Part shown: positions 55,668 to 64,000 of the stretch, one piece after another
Position numbering within the stretch: the first letter of the stretch is position 1
Layout: the number at the start of each line of letters is the position of its first letter
Source: Coleofasciculus sp. FACHB-T130
GTDB taxonomy: Bacteria > Cyanobacteriota > Cyanobacteriia > Cyanobacteriales > FACHB-T130
Direction of reading: 5' to 3'
Length of the DNA: 64,000 nt
NCBI RefSeq assembly: GCF_014695375.1
Contig: NZ_JACJOG010000030.1
Span: 1 to 64,000 of the forward strand
The notes under the pieces: generated by a model
Told to the model about the DNA's origin: nothing
Seen by the model: only the letters and a program-made list of their open reading frames with translations
Databases searched by the model: none
Position numbers and translations under genes: made by a program

Positions 55668-57410
55668 ATGAAACTACGCGAAAAAACACTGCTGACGATT
55701 GGCGTTACCGTCGTAAGTTTGATAGGGGTTTTGTATGTCACCTCGTCAACCATCCTGCTGAGAGGCTTCGCCAAATTGTACGAACGGGAGGCTTACCGGA
55801 ACGTTCAACGAGTTCAGGATGCCTTCTCTAACTACCTGAGTGAGTTCAGCGTTCTAAACGACCAATGGGCGATGTGGGATGATACCTATAACTTCATCAA
55901 GGATGGCAACCGCCGCTATATCGATCGCAATCTGAATGATATTTCCTTGCGATCGCTCAGATCCGACTTAATCCTATTTATCAATTCCTCTGGTCAGCTG
56001 GTTTTTAGTCAAAGCTTCAACCTGAAGCAGCGCAAAGCAATCCCCACTCCGAAGGAAATCCAGGCATACTTAGCGGCTAACACAAGCCTGCTAAAGAACT
56101 CTGAACGACTTGACCACTATGTTGGCATCGTTCTGTTGCCCCAAGGGCCAATGGCGATCACCGCAGGGCCAATTCTCAATAGCCAGGGTGAAGGGCCTAG
56201 CCGGGGAACGCTGATCTTAGGGCGTTACCTGAATACTGAAAAAGTCAAGGCTTTGAGCGAGTTGACCCATTTACCTATCACTGCGTACTTGGCAAACGAT
56301 CCGCAACTACCTGACGACTTCAAATCGGTGCTTCCGGCTTTGTCAAAAATGTCCGATAGTTCTTCTTCGATTTTGGTGCGATCGCTCAGCAATAGCGGGA
56401 TGGTGGGATATACCCTACTGCGGGACATTGACGGCAAACCCGTAATGCTGGTGCGAGTTGATATGCCCAAAGAATTTTATCAACAAAGCCAACTTCTTCT
56501 GACTTATCTGGTAGTGTCGCTGGGTATATCTACTTTGGTCGTGGGGATCGCGTTTACCGGGGCAACTTTATTTCTGTTAGAAAAACTGCTTCTGTCTCGG
56601 CTAGCTTATCTCAGTACGGAGGTTCGGAGCATTGGTACTAAAGGCGATCTGTCAATGCGCGTCTTAATTGCTGGCAGAGATGAATTGTCGATCTTGGCTC
56701 GTACCATTAACTGGATGTTAGAAGCTTTAGAGTCATCTTTACAAGAACTAAAAGCAGAGCAAAAGAAGGCGGAGAGACTGCTACACAACATTTTGCCCCA
56801 GGCGATCGCCGACCGCTTAAAAAAAGAACAGGATACTATCATTGCCGATAACTTTGCCGAAGTAACGGTTCTATTTGCAGATATCGTTGGTTTTACTCAA
56901 CTGGCTGCTCATACATCACCAGTAGAACTAGTCAACTTGCTCAACCAAATATTTTCTGCGTTTGACCAACTCGCTGAACAACATGGTTTGGAAAAGATCA
57001 AGACCATTGGCGACGCCTATATGGTGGTTGGCGGTTTACCTATCCTTCGCACGGATCATGCAGAAGCTATTGCCGAAATGGCGTTAGATATGCAAAAGGC
57101 AATTGACCGATTCAATGCAGTGAATGGCGAAGAGTTCAACATCCGAATTGGCATTAACACTGGCCCGGTTGTTGCTGGAGTCATTGGTTTGAAAAAGTTT
57201 ATCTATGATTTATGGGGAGATACAGTTAATACCGCCAGTCGCATGGAATCCCACGGAGTCACAGGTTCTATTCAAGTTACCGCCGCCACTTACCAGCTTT
57301 TACAGGACAAATATCAATGGAAAGAGCGGGGTGCAATCCAGGTGAAAGGAAAGGGAGAAATGATGACTTATCTACTCATCGGCAGAAAAACAGAAAAACT
57401 GCTAGTGTGA
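55668..57410 (+). CDS. CHASE4-HAMP class III adenylate cyclase
   Basis: 580 residues. TM1 (about 8-30) and TM2 (about 277-302) bracket an extracytoplasmic CHASE4-type sensor (about 50-255; NDQWAMWDDTYNFIKDGNRR; GRYLNTEKVKALSELTHLPI). HAMP (about 303-360) and a short coiled coil lead to the cyclase domain (about 395-575). Metal-binding Asp residues are in VLFADIVGFTQLA and TIGDAYMVVGGLP. The purine-binding Lys in EKIKTIGD and Asp in YDLWGDTVNTASRMES point to ATP rather than GTP. The product should be cyclic AMP, controlled by an extracytoplasmic ligand. Confidence 0.92.
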   Translation: MKLREKTLLTIGVTVVSLIGVLYVTSSTILLRGFAKLYEREAYRNVQRVQDAFSNYLSEFSVLNDQWAMWDDTYNFIKDGNRRYIDRNLNDISLRSLRSDLILFINSSGQLVFSQSFNLKQRKAIPTPKEIQAYLAANTSLLKNSERLDHYVGIVLLPQGPMAITAGPILNSQGEGPSRGTLILGRYLNTEKVKALSELTHLPITAYLANDPQLPDDFKSVLPALSKMSDSSSSILVRSLSNSGMVGYTLLRDIDGKPVMLVRVDMPKEFYQQSQLLLTYLVVSLGISTLVVGIAFTGATLFLLEKLLLSRLAYLSTEVRSIGTKGDLSMRVLIAGRDELSILARTINWMLEALESSLQELKAEQKKAERLLHNILPQAIADRLKKEQDTIIADNFAEVTVLFADIVGFTQLAAHTSPVELVNLLNQIFSAFDQLAEQHGLEKIKTIGDAYMVVGGLPILRTDHAEAIAEMALDMQKAIDRFNAVNGEEFNIRIGINTGPVVAGVIGLKKFIYDLWGDTVNTASRMESHGVTGSIQVTAATYQLLQDKYQWKERGAIQVKGKGEMMTYLLIGRKTEKLLV

Positions 57411-57453
57411 GCTAGAAGTTTATAAATATCGCTGTTTAGAAAGGCAAAACTTT

Positions 57454-57714
57454 ATGGGTCGCTTAAATCCTTACACGCTACAGATGCAGATTACCCGGAT
57501 GTTTCAAGACGGGCAATCTATCTTCGCCTCAGTGAAGGTGCAGGATTGGCTGCGAGAGCGCAATCACGATCCAGCCGAATATGATATTCTCTTCCATCAG
57601 CAACCCGCGCCGCCAGGAGCCAAAGAAGCGATCGCTATTCAGATTGAGTTGCGCCGCAAAGATGGACAGCCGGTCGATCCGTGGCTCCAACAAGAAGTCA
57701 ACCGCCACGCTTAA
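57454..57714 (+). CDS. Small conserved-looking protein, unknown
   Basis: 86 residues, hydrophilic, no membrane segment: MGRLNPYTLQMQITRMFQDG, ILFHQQPAPPGAKEAIAIQI, then ELRRKDGQPVDPWLQQEVNR. It begins 43 bases after the cyclase gene and is likely co-transcribed. A hairpin follows 55 bases after the stop. I do not recognise a named family. The even composition and normal codon use argue for a real gene. Confidence 0.65.
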   Translation: MGRLNPYTLQMQITRMFQDGQSIFASVKVQDWLRERNHDPAEYDILFHQQPAPPGAKEAIAIQIELRRKDGQPVDPWLQQEVNRHA

Positions 57715-57995
57715 CGCTGTTTAATGCACTAACTTGTCAGCCAAATTTGTCAGCCAAAATGGATGGGTTGTAGAGACGCGGTTAAGCGCGTCTCTACTTG
57801 ACCGCCTACCACCCTAAAAAATCTGTTTTAATGGACGTATTTGAAGAAGAATCTCCTTTAATTCCATAAACAAAGCAGTATAGTTGTGTAATTTGTTATT
57901 AAATATAACCAGTTAAATTTATTGAAATTATTTTAATTGAAAGCAAACAGATTTTCTAAACTTACGCTGAGGGGTGACACGCGCCTCAGGGAGCA
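57715..57995. other. Intergenic region, AT-rich after the hairpin
   Basis: About 280 bases with the hairpin at 57770-57797 and an AT-rich second half before the VanZ gene. No ORF found. Confidence 0.4.
57770..57797. terminator. Hairpin GTAGAGACGCG / CGCGTCTCTAC
   Basis: A perfect 11-base-pair stem (57770-57780 with 57787-57797) and GTTAAG loop. It shares the GAGACGCG core with the repeats at 35849-35932, so it is both a possible terminator and a member of a dispersed family. Confidence 0.6.
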
Positions 57996-58001
57996 ATGGG
58001 T

Positions 58002-58370
58002 ATGAAATCAAATCAGCGTTGGGTTCTAGGTTTTATTCTTTATTTCGTAATTTTACTGACAATTTTTGTTTCTGCTTATTTAGGAATTGTGCCAGTCAAA
58101 ATTTCTGCCATTCCTTTTTATGACACAATTGGACATTTCATTTTATTAGGGTTTGCCAGTTACTTAGGTCAGAAAGCTTTAGGGAACCGGGTGATTAATA
58201 TTTGGTCTCGTTCCATAAGCCTACCACTATCACCAATTCTGATTAGTATCTTTGCCTTATTTGATGAGAGTCTGCAAGCCCTCTCACCGCTTCGTTCCTC
58301 CACCTTGTCCGATCTCGCTGCCAATCTGATCGGAATCTGGTTCTTTTACTGGCTAGCATCGTTAAAGTAA
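58002..58370 (+). CDS. VanZ-like membrane protein
   Basis: 122 residues from the ATG at 58002, which has AGGGAG eight bases upstream; the ATG at 57996 is too close to it. Four hydrophobic segments. Family residues: IPFYDTIGHFILLGFASYLG (D-x-x-G-H) and FALFDESLQALSPLRSSTLS (D-E-x-x-Q), with LSDLAANLIGIWF at the end. VanZ confers low-level teicoplanin resistance in enterococci; the role of homologues is otherwise unknown. Confidence 0.82.
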   Translation: MKSNQRWVLGFILYFVILLTIFVSAYLGIVPVKISAIPFYDTIGHFILLGFASYLGQKALGNRVINIWSRSISLPLSPILISIFALFDESLQALSPLRSSTLSDLAANLIGIWFFYWLASLK

Positions 58371-58580
58371 AGCCTGGGAATCGTTTTTTGGAGTTGGTTA
58401 TATCCTGAGCATTTGGATGTGCTAGAGATTGATGGCGTCGCCGATGCTACGATGATTCGGCGGCTTTCTCAACGCTTGGTACGCGACGACTGGGCAGAAG
58501 TTATTGACATGAGCATGGGAGAACAGAGATTACTTCCCTTTTCACCGATCTCTATCTCAAGAAGTATTCACTTAAAGTAA
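58371..58580 (+). pseudogene. Unexplained open frame directly after VanZ, possible gene fragment
   Basis: Beginning with the codon after the VanZ stop and in the same frame, 69 codons stay open: SLGIVFWSWLYPEHLDVLEI, then DGVADATMIRRLSQRLVRDD, then WAEVIDMSMGEQ. The hydrophilic, charged middle looks like real protein and has no start codon of its own with a ribosome site. I do not recognise it. It may be the 3' remnant of a lost gene. Confidence 0.35.
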
Positions 58581-58836
58581 TTCAGTTTATGTGTATCTAC
58601 AGACTTAAGCCCAAGGGTTAATGACAGAAAATTTCTGTAGATTTACCCTTAATTTAGATGGCTTTAGACGATACAAATATAGTTCTACACAGTCCAAGTT
58701 TTTACAAAATAATCATTAGAAAGCTTACTATTCTCTTCTGGAGCTTTCAAGCGACTTAGTGTAGCAAAAAAGTAAGTCTAAAGAGAAGACATTGGAATAA
58801 AATCAACTAAAAAATTCTAAAAATCAAGGTTCACGC
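58581..58836. other. AT-rich upstream region with a palindrome
   Basis: No gene. ACAGAAA-a-TTTCTGT, a perfect palindrome, lies at 58624-58638, about 210 bases before the next small gene. Confidence 0.4.
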
Positions 58837-58841
58837 GGAGG
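58837..58841 (+). promoter_or_regulatory. Strong ribosome binding site of a 43-residue gene
   Basis: GGAGG followed by TTTAAT and the ATG at 58848, a spacing of six bases. Confidence 0.65.
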
Positions 58842-58847
58842 TTTAAT

Positions 58848-58979
58848 ATGTCTTATCGCTACAACCAAAATAAAGCTCCCTTTGTGAGAATCGTCTACTC
58901 AAAGGTTAATGTAAACGGAAAAACTGAACTGGTGCCGCTGGAATTATACGCAGATGGCTCTCTTAAGAGAGCTATCTGA
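58848..58979 (+). CDS. Small protein of 43 residues, unknown
   Basis: MSYRYNQNKAPFVRIVYSKV, then NVNGKTELVPLELYADGSLK, RAI, TGA. It is basic and beta-strand-like with no hydrophobic segment. It has one of the best ribosome binding sites in the window and a 250-base AT-rich upstream region. I know no family for it. The 120 bases after its stop are AT-rich and lead to the glycosyltransferase gene, so the two may be co-transcribed. Confidence 0.5.
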   Translation: MSYRYNQNKAPFVRIVYSKVNVNGKTELVPLELYADGSLKRAI

Positions 58980-59101
58980 AGAGAAAATACGATCTGCAAA
59001 TATAAAAAAATTGTGTTTCCCGATTCTGTACCAAAGTTCTGGAATACTCTACAATACAGCGAATAAGTTAGCGTTCATAGTCTTGAAACGACAGAGCTGC
59101 T

Positions 59102-59872
59102 ATGGCTGGTGTAAAGCCTTACCAAAATTCGATGCTATTGGAGAAACCCGAACATTTTCCCGTCCTGGGAGTGCCCGTTCATCTGTTAGAAGACTATTCT
59201 AAGTGGCTAATCTCGCGCCTACATGAGAAGGTAGGCGGTCATGTCGTTACGCTAAATGCGGAAATGGCGATTCAGGCAGAAGACAACCCCACCCTTGCGG
59301 GGATCATCCAGCAGGCTGAACTGGTGATTCCGGATGGAGCTGGGGTTGTCCTTTATTTGCGGCTAAAGGGTAGACGCCTGAGACGCTGTCCGGGAATTGA
59401 GTTGGCAGAGTCACTTTTACAGGAAGCTGGGCAAATGGGGAAGCTTTGCCCGATTTTTTTCTATGGTGGGGCACCGGGAGTCGCGCAAGCAGCAGCTGCG
59501 GTTTGGGAGGAACGAGTGCCGGGAATTGCGATCGCTGGGAGTCAACACGGCTACCTCTTACCCGAAGCAGAACCAGAATTTAAGACAACCCTGCAAACTC
59601 TCCAACCCCGTCTGATATTCGTGGGTTTAGGCGTTCCCCGTCAGGAATTATGGATTGCCCAAAACCGACACCTGTGTCCCGAATCGATTTGGATTGGTGT
59701 CGGCGGTAGCTTTGATATTTGGGCTGGAATTAAATCCAGGGCACCCGCTTGGTTGCGGGATAATCATCTGGAATGGCTTTATCGCTTGTATCAAGAACCC
59801 TGGCGCTGGCGAAGAATGATGGCTTTACCGCAATTTGCCTTGCGAGCTGTGGTAAAAAGTTATGAGTTTTGA
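59102..59872 (+). CDS. WecG/TagA/CpsF family glycosyltransferase
   Basis: 256 residues. Family segments in order: HVVTLNAEMAIQAEDNPTLA, LVIPDGAGVVLYLRLKG (catalytic-type Asp), IFFYGGAPGVAQAAAAVW, PRLIFVGLGVPRQELWIA and IGVGGSFDIWAGIKSRAPAW. These enzymes add N-acetylmannosamine-type sugars to lipid-linked precursors for wall polymers or exopolysaccharide. The start is uncertain; an ATG ten codons in (59132) is possible, and neither has a good ribosome site. The FtsE-like gene follows 82 bases on. Confidence 0.9.
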   Translation: MAGVKPYQNSMLLEKPEHFPVLGVPVHLLEDYSKWLISRLHEKVGGHVVTLNAEMAIQAEDNPTLAGIIQQAELVIPDGAGVVLYLRLKGRRLRRCPGIELAESLLQEAGQMGKLCPIFFYGGAPGVAQAAAAVWEERVPGIAIAGSQHGYLLPEAEPEFKTTLQTLQPRLIFVGLGVPRQELWIAQNRHLCPESIWIGVGGSFDIWAGIKSRAPAWLRDNHLEWLYRLYQEPWRWRRMMALPQFALRAVVKSYEF

Positions 59873-59954
59873 ATTGTTAATTGTTCATTGAAGTTGCCAT
59901 GAACGATGAGCGATTAGCTATTAGCCCTTAGCATTACGCACTGATAACTTTTAT

Positions 59955-60701
59955 ATGACCACAGCTTCTGCTCATCCCAGCATTGGCAAAGATCGCCGGA
60001 GTGACGCACGGGACGCCAATTACTCAACCTCCTCAGCAGTCATGGTGAAATTGCGGGAAGTGACAAAAATTTATTCCAATGGCAGCCGTGGGTTATTGGA
60101 TGTGAATTTGGAAGTTAAGCGAGGGGATTTCTTGTTTGTTACCGGGCCTTCTGGTTCTGGTAAATCAACACTCTTAAAGCTGTTGTATGGGGAAGAACGC
60201 CCCACGGATGGCGAGGTCATGGTCGATAACTGCAACGTGGCGCAGTTGCGGGGTCATCGCCTGTCTTTGCTGCGGCGGCGCATCGGCGTTGTTTTTCAAG
60301 ACTACAAACTCATCCCCCGCCGGACAGTCACGGAAAATATTGCTTTTGTACTGTGGGCGCAAGGCTTCACGCGCAAGGAAATTGAGCGCCGCCTTCCTCC
60401 AACGCTGAAATTAGTCGGGTTGCAGCATAAAGCGGATTGTTTTCCTGAAGAACTCTCTGGTGGAGAGCAACAGCGCGTCAGTCTTGCTCGCGCAATTGTC
60501 GGAACGCCGCCGCTGTTACTGGCAGATGAACCGACCGGAAACCTCGATGCTGATAACTCGGCATCGGTGCTGAGAATTCTCCAGAAACTCAATGCCTTCG
60601 GTGCCACCGTGATGGTAACAACGCACGACGAACGCTTATTGCGGATGGCGAATCGACCTGTGGTGCAAATCCGTGAGGGGCAAGTCAAAATCAGAAATTA
60701 A
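59955..60701 (+). CDS. ftsE: FtsE-like ABC ATPase
   Basis: 248 residues. Walker A GPSGSGKSTLLKLLYGEERP, Q-loop GVVFQDYKLIPRRTVTENIA, signature LSGGEQQRVSLARAI and Walker B LLLADEPTGNLDADNS. QDYKLIPRRTV and the Asn-Leu-Asp end of Walker B are typical of FtsE rather than LolD. FtsEX controls wall hydrolases at the division site. The membrane partner FtsX is not next to it: the following gene is convergent and encodes a chloride transporter. The first 29 residues are a non-conserved extension; MVKLREVTKIY at 30 could be the start. Confidence 0.85.
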   Translation: MTTASAHPSIGKDRRSDARDANYSTSSAVMVKLREVTKIYSNGSRGLLDVNLEVKRGDFLFVTGPSGSGKSTLLKLLYGEERPTDGEVMVDNCNVAQLRGHRLSLLRRRIGVVFQDYKLIPRRTVTENIAFVLWAQGFTRKEIERRLPPTLKLVGLQHKADCFPEELSGGEQQRVSLARAIVGTPPLLLADEPTGNLDADNSASVLRILQKLNAFGATVMVTTHDERLLRMANRPVVQIREGQVKIRN

Positions 60702-60732
60702 CCAGAAATGAATAATTCTTCTGTTTAATTTT

Positions 60733-63486
60733 TTACTGGGCGCTTCTTACCAAAATCACGGTGCTTTTCACGCCACGCGCGATCGCTTCGGGGATATTTC
60801 CCTTCATCACCTGCTGCAATAGCCCTTCCCGACTAGCACCCAATATCACCACATCGCAGGCGTCAGCTTGCGCTAGATCGATCACGGCATCCGAGACAGA
60901 ACTGGAACGAAGGGGAATCGCCGTCACGCTTGCACTCAGTTGGCGGCTGAGGAACAAGGCTGATTTTTCTAACATGGCGGTGTCCGGCAAGAGGGTGGAA
61001 GGATGGAAAACTTGGGCTAGCTCAATTGCGGGTGTCTTACTCAGACACATCAAAGCGGGTAGGAGTTGCAAAGCTTGCTGGGCGTTGGGACCACCCGCAA
61101 TCGGAACCAGCCAGCGATTGAAGCAGAGGGACACGGTGGGTGAGTGTGCCCCGATGCGATGCCGAGGTGCCAGGATGCGGGCGGGCCGGGGAGAATTAGC
61201 AGCGATATGCGCCCTGATGCCTCTGCTTCTCGGCTCTTCTACACCTGGAGTCTCTTCGCCCATTTTCACCAGCACCACCTCGCAGGGAGCCTGCCGGATG
61301 ATCGTGTCTACCACATCGCCAAAAACTCGACCGGGCGTGATGCTGGTGCCTTTCCAGCCCATCAGCAGCAAATTAATGTGACGCTCGTTAATGGTTTCCA
61401 GAATCGCTGGAGCAACATCATGAGACACGCGGATCTGAGTGTGGACGGGAATTTGCCAATCTTGCCCCAGTTTTTCGGCATGACGGAGCAACCGACGACT
61501 TTTCGTAGTGCTAACGGGCGTTTGAGCAGGGGCACTGTTGCGGGGAACCGAGATAACCTGAAGACATTCGATTTCGTAGTTGCGATCGCGGGCAATTGCC
61601 GCTGCCATTTGCAACAATGCGGGTGCGGTTTGCGGGTTGGCGATGGTAACGAGCATTCGTCCGCTTCCCACTGCTGGAGAACGAGTTTGATAAACACAGT
61701 AAGAAGGCTCCGGACGCGGGCCAATATTCACCGATTGACCGTTCAGCTTATCTGCTTGCGCCCGAATAATATCAGCACGGGTAATAATCCCAATCAGCTT
61801 GCGCCCTTCCGTCACTGGCAACCGACTGAGTTGATAGCGATTGAGTAAATAGAGAACATCACCCAAGGAGTCGGTAGGGTTTACCGCCATCGGCTTCGGC
61901 GTCATGATTTTGCTCAAAGGGGCGTTCCCTGGTAATCCCCGTTGGGCAATTCCAGCAAGGTCAGTTTGGGTAATAATCCCAACCAGTTTCTCCTTATACA
62001 CAACCGGAAAGCCGCGATGATGGGAGCGAGAGAAAGCTTGCACGGCTTCATCAAGGGTCATATTGCTGGTTAAGGTTTCGACTCGGCGCTGCATCACGTC
62101 TGCCGCCTTCAGCATCGATAAGAGTCCATCGGTAGTTGGCTTTTTCTCTAGTTCAATCCCATTCCACTTCAGCAGGCGATCGTAGAGCGACCCCCTGACT
62201 ATCTTTTCCGACACCAGGTAAGCAACAACAGACCCAATCATCAGCGGCAGAACAAGATTGAAGTCCATTGTCATTTCAAAAACGATGACAATAGCGGTGA
62301 TGGGCGCTTTGGAGACGGCACTGAAAAATGCCCCCATACCAGCCAGGGCGTAGGTAGTCGGTGAACCCACTGCCAAGGTTACCTCCTGCACGAACCCGAC
62401 CAGATAGCCAAGCCCAGACCCCAGAATCAGGGAAGGCGCGAATAACCCGCCAGGGGCACCAGAACCACAGGCGACGAGCGTGAGTATATACTGAGCCACA
62501 AAAGCGATCGCTGCCATTTCCCAGCTCACTCCACCTGCCAGCAGGGACTCTCGCAGCCCGGTGTTGTCTCGAAATGTTGAGGGGAGAAGGGCGGTCACGA
62601 TACCAGAAATTAATCCAGCCAGCCCAATTCGCAGCGGTAGAGAAAGTTTGAGGCGGCGATAGAAGGCGAGGGAAGTAAAAATTCCTTTCCCAAACATTGC
62701 CCCCAGCACCCCAGCCAAGGCTCCTAACAACAGGTAAAAAGGAATCTCTTGGGCAAAAAAGCTAGTCTGAGATTGGCTAATATCGAGGTTGAGGTCAAGG
62801 CTACGACCGCCCAGCAGCCGCGACACAACCGCACCGATAAAGGATGCGAGAATGGCTGTGCCCAAGGTGAGGTCGGATAAATCTTGGAGGAGTTCTTCGA
62901 CAATAAACAGCACACCGGCAATCGGTGCATTGAAACCAGCCGCTAACCCAGCACCCGCACCAGCGGCAATCATCTGGCGGCGATGGTCGGGCGAGGTAGG
63001 AACCCAGTGGCTGAATTGAGCAGCAACGGCTGCACCGATATGCACGGTTGGCCCTTGACGCCCCAAGGTGAGTCCGGAACCCAGAGCAATAATGCTGCTG
63101 GCTAACTTCACGAGGGCAACTCGTAAATTCAGGGCGATGGGGAATTGAGAAAGGGCAGCTTTAACAAAAGGAATGCCGCTCCCCGCTGCTTCTGGTGCCA
63201 GACGTTCGACTAGGAAGCCGGAGAGGAGTCCAAAGGATAAACCAATGGCGGGTAATGCGAACCATGCAGGGAGAAAGTGGGAAGCATGAACTCGCCATGC
63301 ACCCAAGGTCCCGACGCCGACTTTGAACAGAACTGCGGCGAGTCCCGATACTAAACCAATTAGACAAGCTTCAGCGATCGCTAAACGCCGTCTGGGTTGT
63401 AAGAAAGCTTTGACCTTGGATTTGGGAAATTTGAGTCTTGAGTGTAAAGACAAAACTTGAGAACTTAACACTCTCAAATAATTCAT
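60733..63486 (-). CDS. CLC chloride channel/transporter with CBS and two USP domains
   Basis: 917 residues. CLC membrane domain (about 35-440) with AGSGIPFVKAAL, GLTLGRQGPTVHIGAAV, NAPIAGVLFIVEELLQDL and GAPGGLFAPSLILGSGLGY. The external gating Glu (E148 in E. coli, GREGP) is Gln here (Q144), while the internal EE pair is kept. Two CBS domains (about 455-580, DVMQRRVETLTSNMTLDEAV; KIMTPKPMAVNPTDSLGDVL) are followed by two universal-stress-type domains (about 610-745 and 785-915). The soluble half is likely to sense adenine nucleotides. The CLC-CBS-USP fusion is known in cyanobacteria. Confidence 0.92.
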   Translation of the reverse strand: MNYLRVLSSQVLSLHSRLKFPKSKVKAFLQPRRRLAIAEACLIGLVSGLAAVLFKVGVGTLGAWRVHASHFLPAWFALPAIGLSFGLLSGFLVERLAPEAAGSGIPFVKAALSQFPIALNLRVALVKLASSIIALGSGLTLGRQGPTVHIGAAVAAQFSHWVPTSPDHRRQMIAAGAGAGLAAGFNAPIAGVLFIVEELLQDLSDLTLGTAILASFIGAVVSRLLGGRSLDLNLDISQSQTSFFAQEIPFYLLLGALAGVLGAMFGKGIFTSLAFYRRLKLSLPLRIGLAGLISGIVTALLPSTFRDNTGLRESLLAGGVSWEMAAIAFVAQYILTLVACGSGAPGGLFAPSLILGSGLGYLVGFVQEVTLAVGSPTTYALAGMGAFFSAVSKAPITAIVIVFEMTMDFNLVLPLMIGSVVAYLVSEKIVRGSLYDRLLKWNGIELEKKPTTDGLLSMLKAADVMQRRVETLTSNMTLDEAVQAFSRSHHRGFPVVYKEKLVGIITQTDLAGIAQRGLPGNAPLSKIMTPKPMAVNPTDSLGDVLYLLNRYQLSRLPVTEGRKLIGIITRADIIRAQADKLNGQSVNIGPRPEPSYCVYQTRSPAVGSGRMLVTIANPQTAPALLQMAAAIARDRNYEIECLQVISVPRNSAPAQTPVSTTKSRRLLRHAEKLGQDWQIPVHTQIRVSHDVAPAILETINERHINLLLMGWKGTSITPGRVFGDVVDTIIRQAPCEVVLVKMGEETPGVEEPRSRGIRAHIAANSPRPARILAPRHRIGAHSPTVSLCFNRWLVPIAGGPNAQQALQLLPALMCLSKTPAIELAQVFHPSTLLPDTAMLEKSALFLSRQLSASVTAIPLRSSSVSDAVIDLAQADACDVVILGASREGLLQQVMKGNIPEAIARGVKSTVILVRSAQ

Positions 63487-63569
63487 AAGTCATTCAACAT
63501 TTTGCCCTCAACTCATTTCATGGCTAATGGCTAACGGCTAACGGGCAATTAGCCAGTCTTCGATTCGGA

Positions 63570-64000
63570 TTAACTCAGCATTTTGCCGGTGACAGACAGC
63601 CCTTCCACAATCAGAGATGGGGTATAGACCGAACCATTCCACTCGGCGTCGCCTCCCAATGCCACTAGCTGCTTGAGGGCTGCGTATACGTTACCTGCCA
63701 CCATCGTATCTTTTACCCTGCCGACCACCTGACCGTTCTTGATCCGGTAGCCCAGGTCAACGTTAATCGAGAAGTCCCCCGAAATCCCAGAACCGCCTCC
63801 CAGCATCTGATCTACTACCAGCCCATCACCCATCTGCTGCATTAAGCTCAGCAGATCCCCAGTTCCCGGATGAATCAGCAAATTAAATAGCCCCGGTGTC
63901 GGGTAACTACCTAAACCGGGACGAAACCCGTTTCCAGTAGTCCCGCTACCCAGCTGGCGTCCGGTCGTGCGGTCGGTATAAAACAGCTGCAAAATGCCGT
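63570..64000 (-). CDS. PmbA/TldE-family protein, C-terminal part (cut by window edge)
   Basis: The frame is open to the right edge; the visible 143 codons end at 63570. LGSGTTGNGFRPGLGSYPTP and LIHPGTGDLLSLMQQMGDGL, then GDFSINVDLGYRIKNGQVVG, are the conserved TldD/PmbA C-terminal features. The partner TldD forms the zinc protease active site, and TldE/PmbA lacks the ligands. TldD/E degrades unfolded peptides and processes microcins; cyanobacteria usually carry both. The start and length are outside the window. Confidence 0.8.
   Translation of the reverse strand, partial: GILQLFYTDRTTGRQLGSGTTGNGFRPGLGSYPTPGLFNLLIHPGTGDLLSLMQQMGDGLVVDQMLGGGSGISGDFSINVDLGYRIKNGQVVGRVKDTMVAGNVYAALKQLVALGGDAEWNGSVYTPSLIVEGLSVTGKMLS

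Noticed and set aside
62789-63019. Plus-strand frame inside the CLC gene
   Set aside because: Shadow of the CLC membrane domain; no independent evidence.

Overview
The window is chromosomal DNA of a cyanobacterium, probably a filamentous or otherwise large-genome one. The evidence is the very frequent HIP1 octamer GCGATCGC, inside genes and between them, together with many families typical of the phylum: DUF1830, DUF4079, DUF3172, a DICT-domain protein, a photosystem-associated radical SAM protein, an AMIN-domain protein, CbiT, an Atx1-like copper chaperone and a CLC-CBS-USP chloride protein. Gene density is moderate. Intergenic gaps carry short dispersed repeats and heptamer-like arrays. I found no rRNA, tRNA or CRISPR array.

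Layout. 1-2.3 kb: the tail of an IS630-type transposase, then a protein joining a NusG-like KOW domain to an HPF1-like (DUF2228) ADP-ribosylation-factor domain. 2.3-13.6 kb is a signalling block: a REC-HPt-REC-GGDEF protein divergent from a 1579-residue multi-sensor hybrid kinase, an AI-2E family transporter, and a PhnD-like lipoprotein followed by a membrane histidine kinase. 14-28 kb: small membrane proteins, DUF4079, DUF1830, a radical SAM enzyme, a DICT protein, three pentapeptide-repeat proteins, an S4 protein, a PAS kinase, an AMIN protein and DUF3172. 28.5-32.4 kb is accessory: an ABC-2 permease, a clostripain-like peptidase with an in-frame TGA, and two coiled-coil proteins.

32.6-49.6 kb is mostly housekeeping and metabolism: ychF, an Orn/Lys/Arg decarboxylase, cbiT, cdsA, a DUF2993 protein, an RluB-type pseudouridine synthase overlapping a RodZ-like gene, malQ, a NUDIX hydrolase, an M24 peptidase, a GPH sugar transporter, a phosphoribosyltransferase, an AEC transporter, a VanY peptidase and an M41-like protease. 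49.9-64 kb: a GGDEF protein, an Atx1-like chaperone, alaS, a decayed toxin-antitoxin pair, a CHASE4 adenylate cyclase, VanZ, a WecG/TagA glycosyltransferase, an FtsE-like ATPase, the CLC protein and the end of a PmbA/TldE gene.

The most unusual observation is an architecture seen twice. A cassette sits immediately after an intact gene, and a second copy of that gene's 3' end lies beyond it in direct orientation. One case is the ABC-2 permease around the peptidase gene; there the two 45-bp copies differ at three positions, all synonymous. The other is alaS around a dead toxin-antitoxin pair. This suggests insertion at, or replacement of, gene 3' ends. Other points of note are the HPF1-KOW fusion, a candidate bilin-binding GAF domain in the large kinase, a CLC protein whose gating Glu is Gln, a DICT protein with a degenerate HD-GYP domain, and two small ORFs with strong ribosome binding sites.
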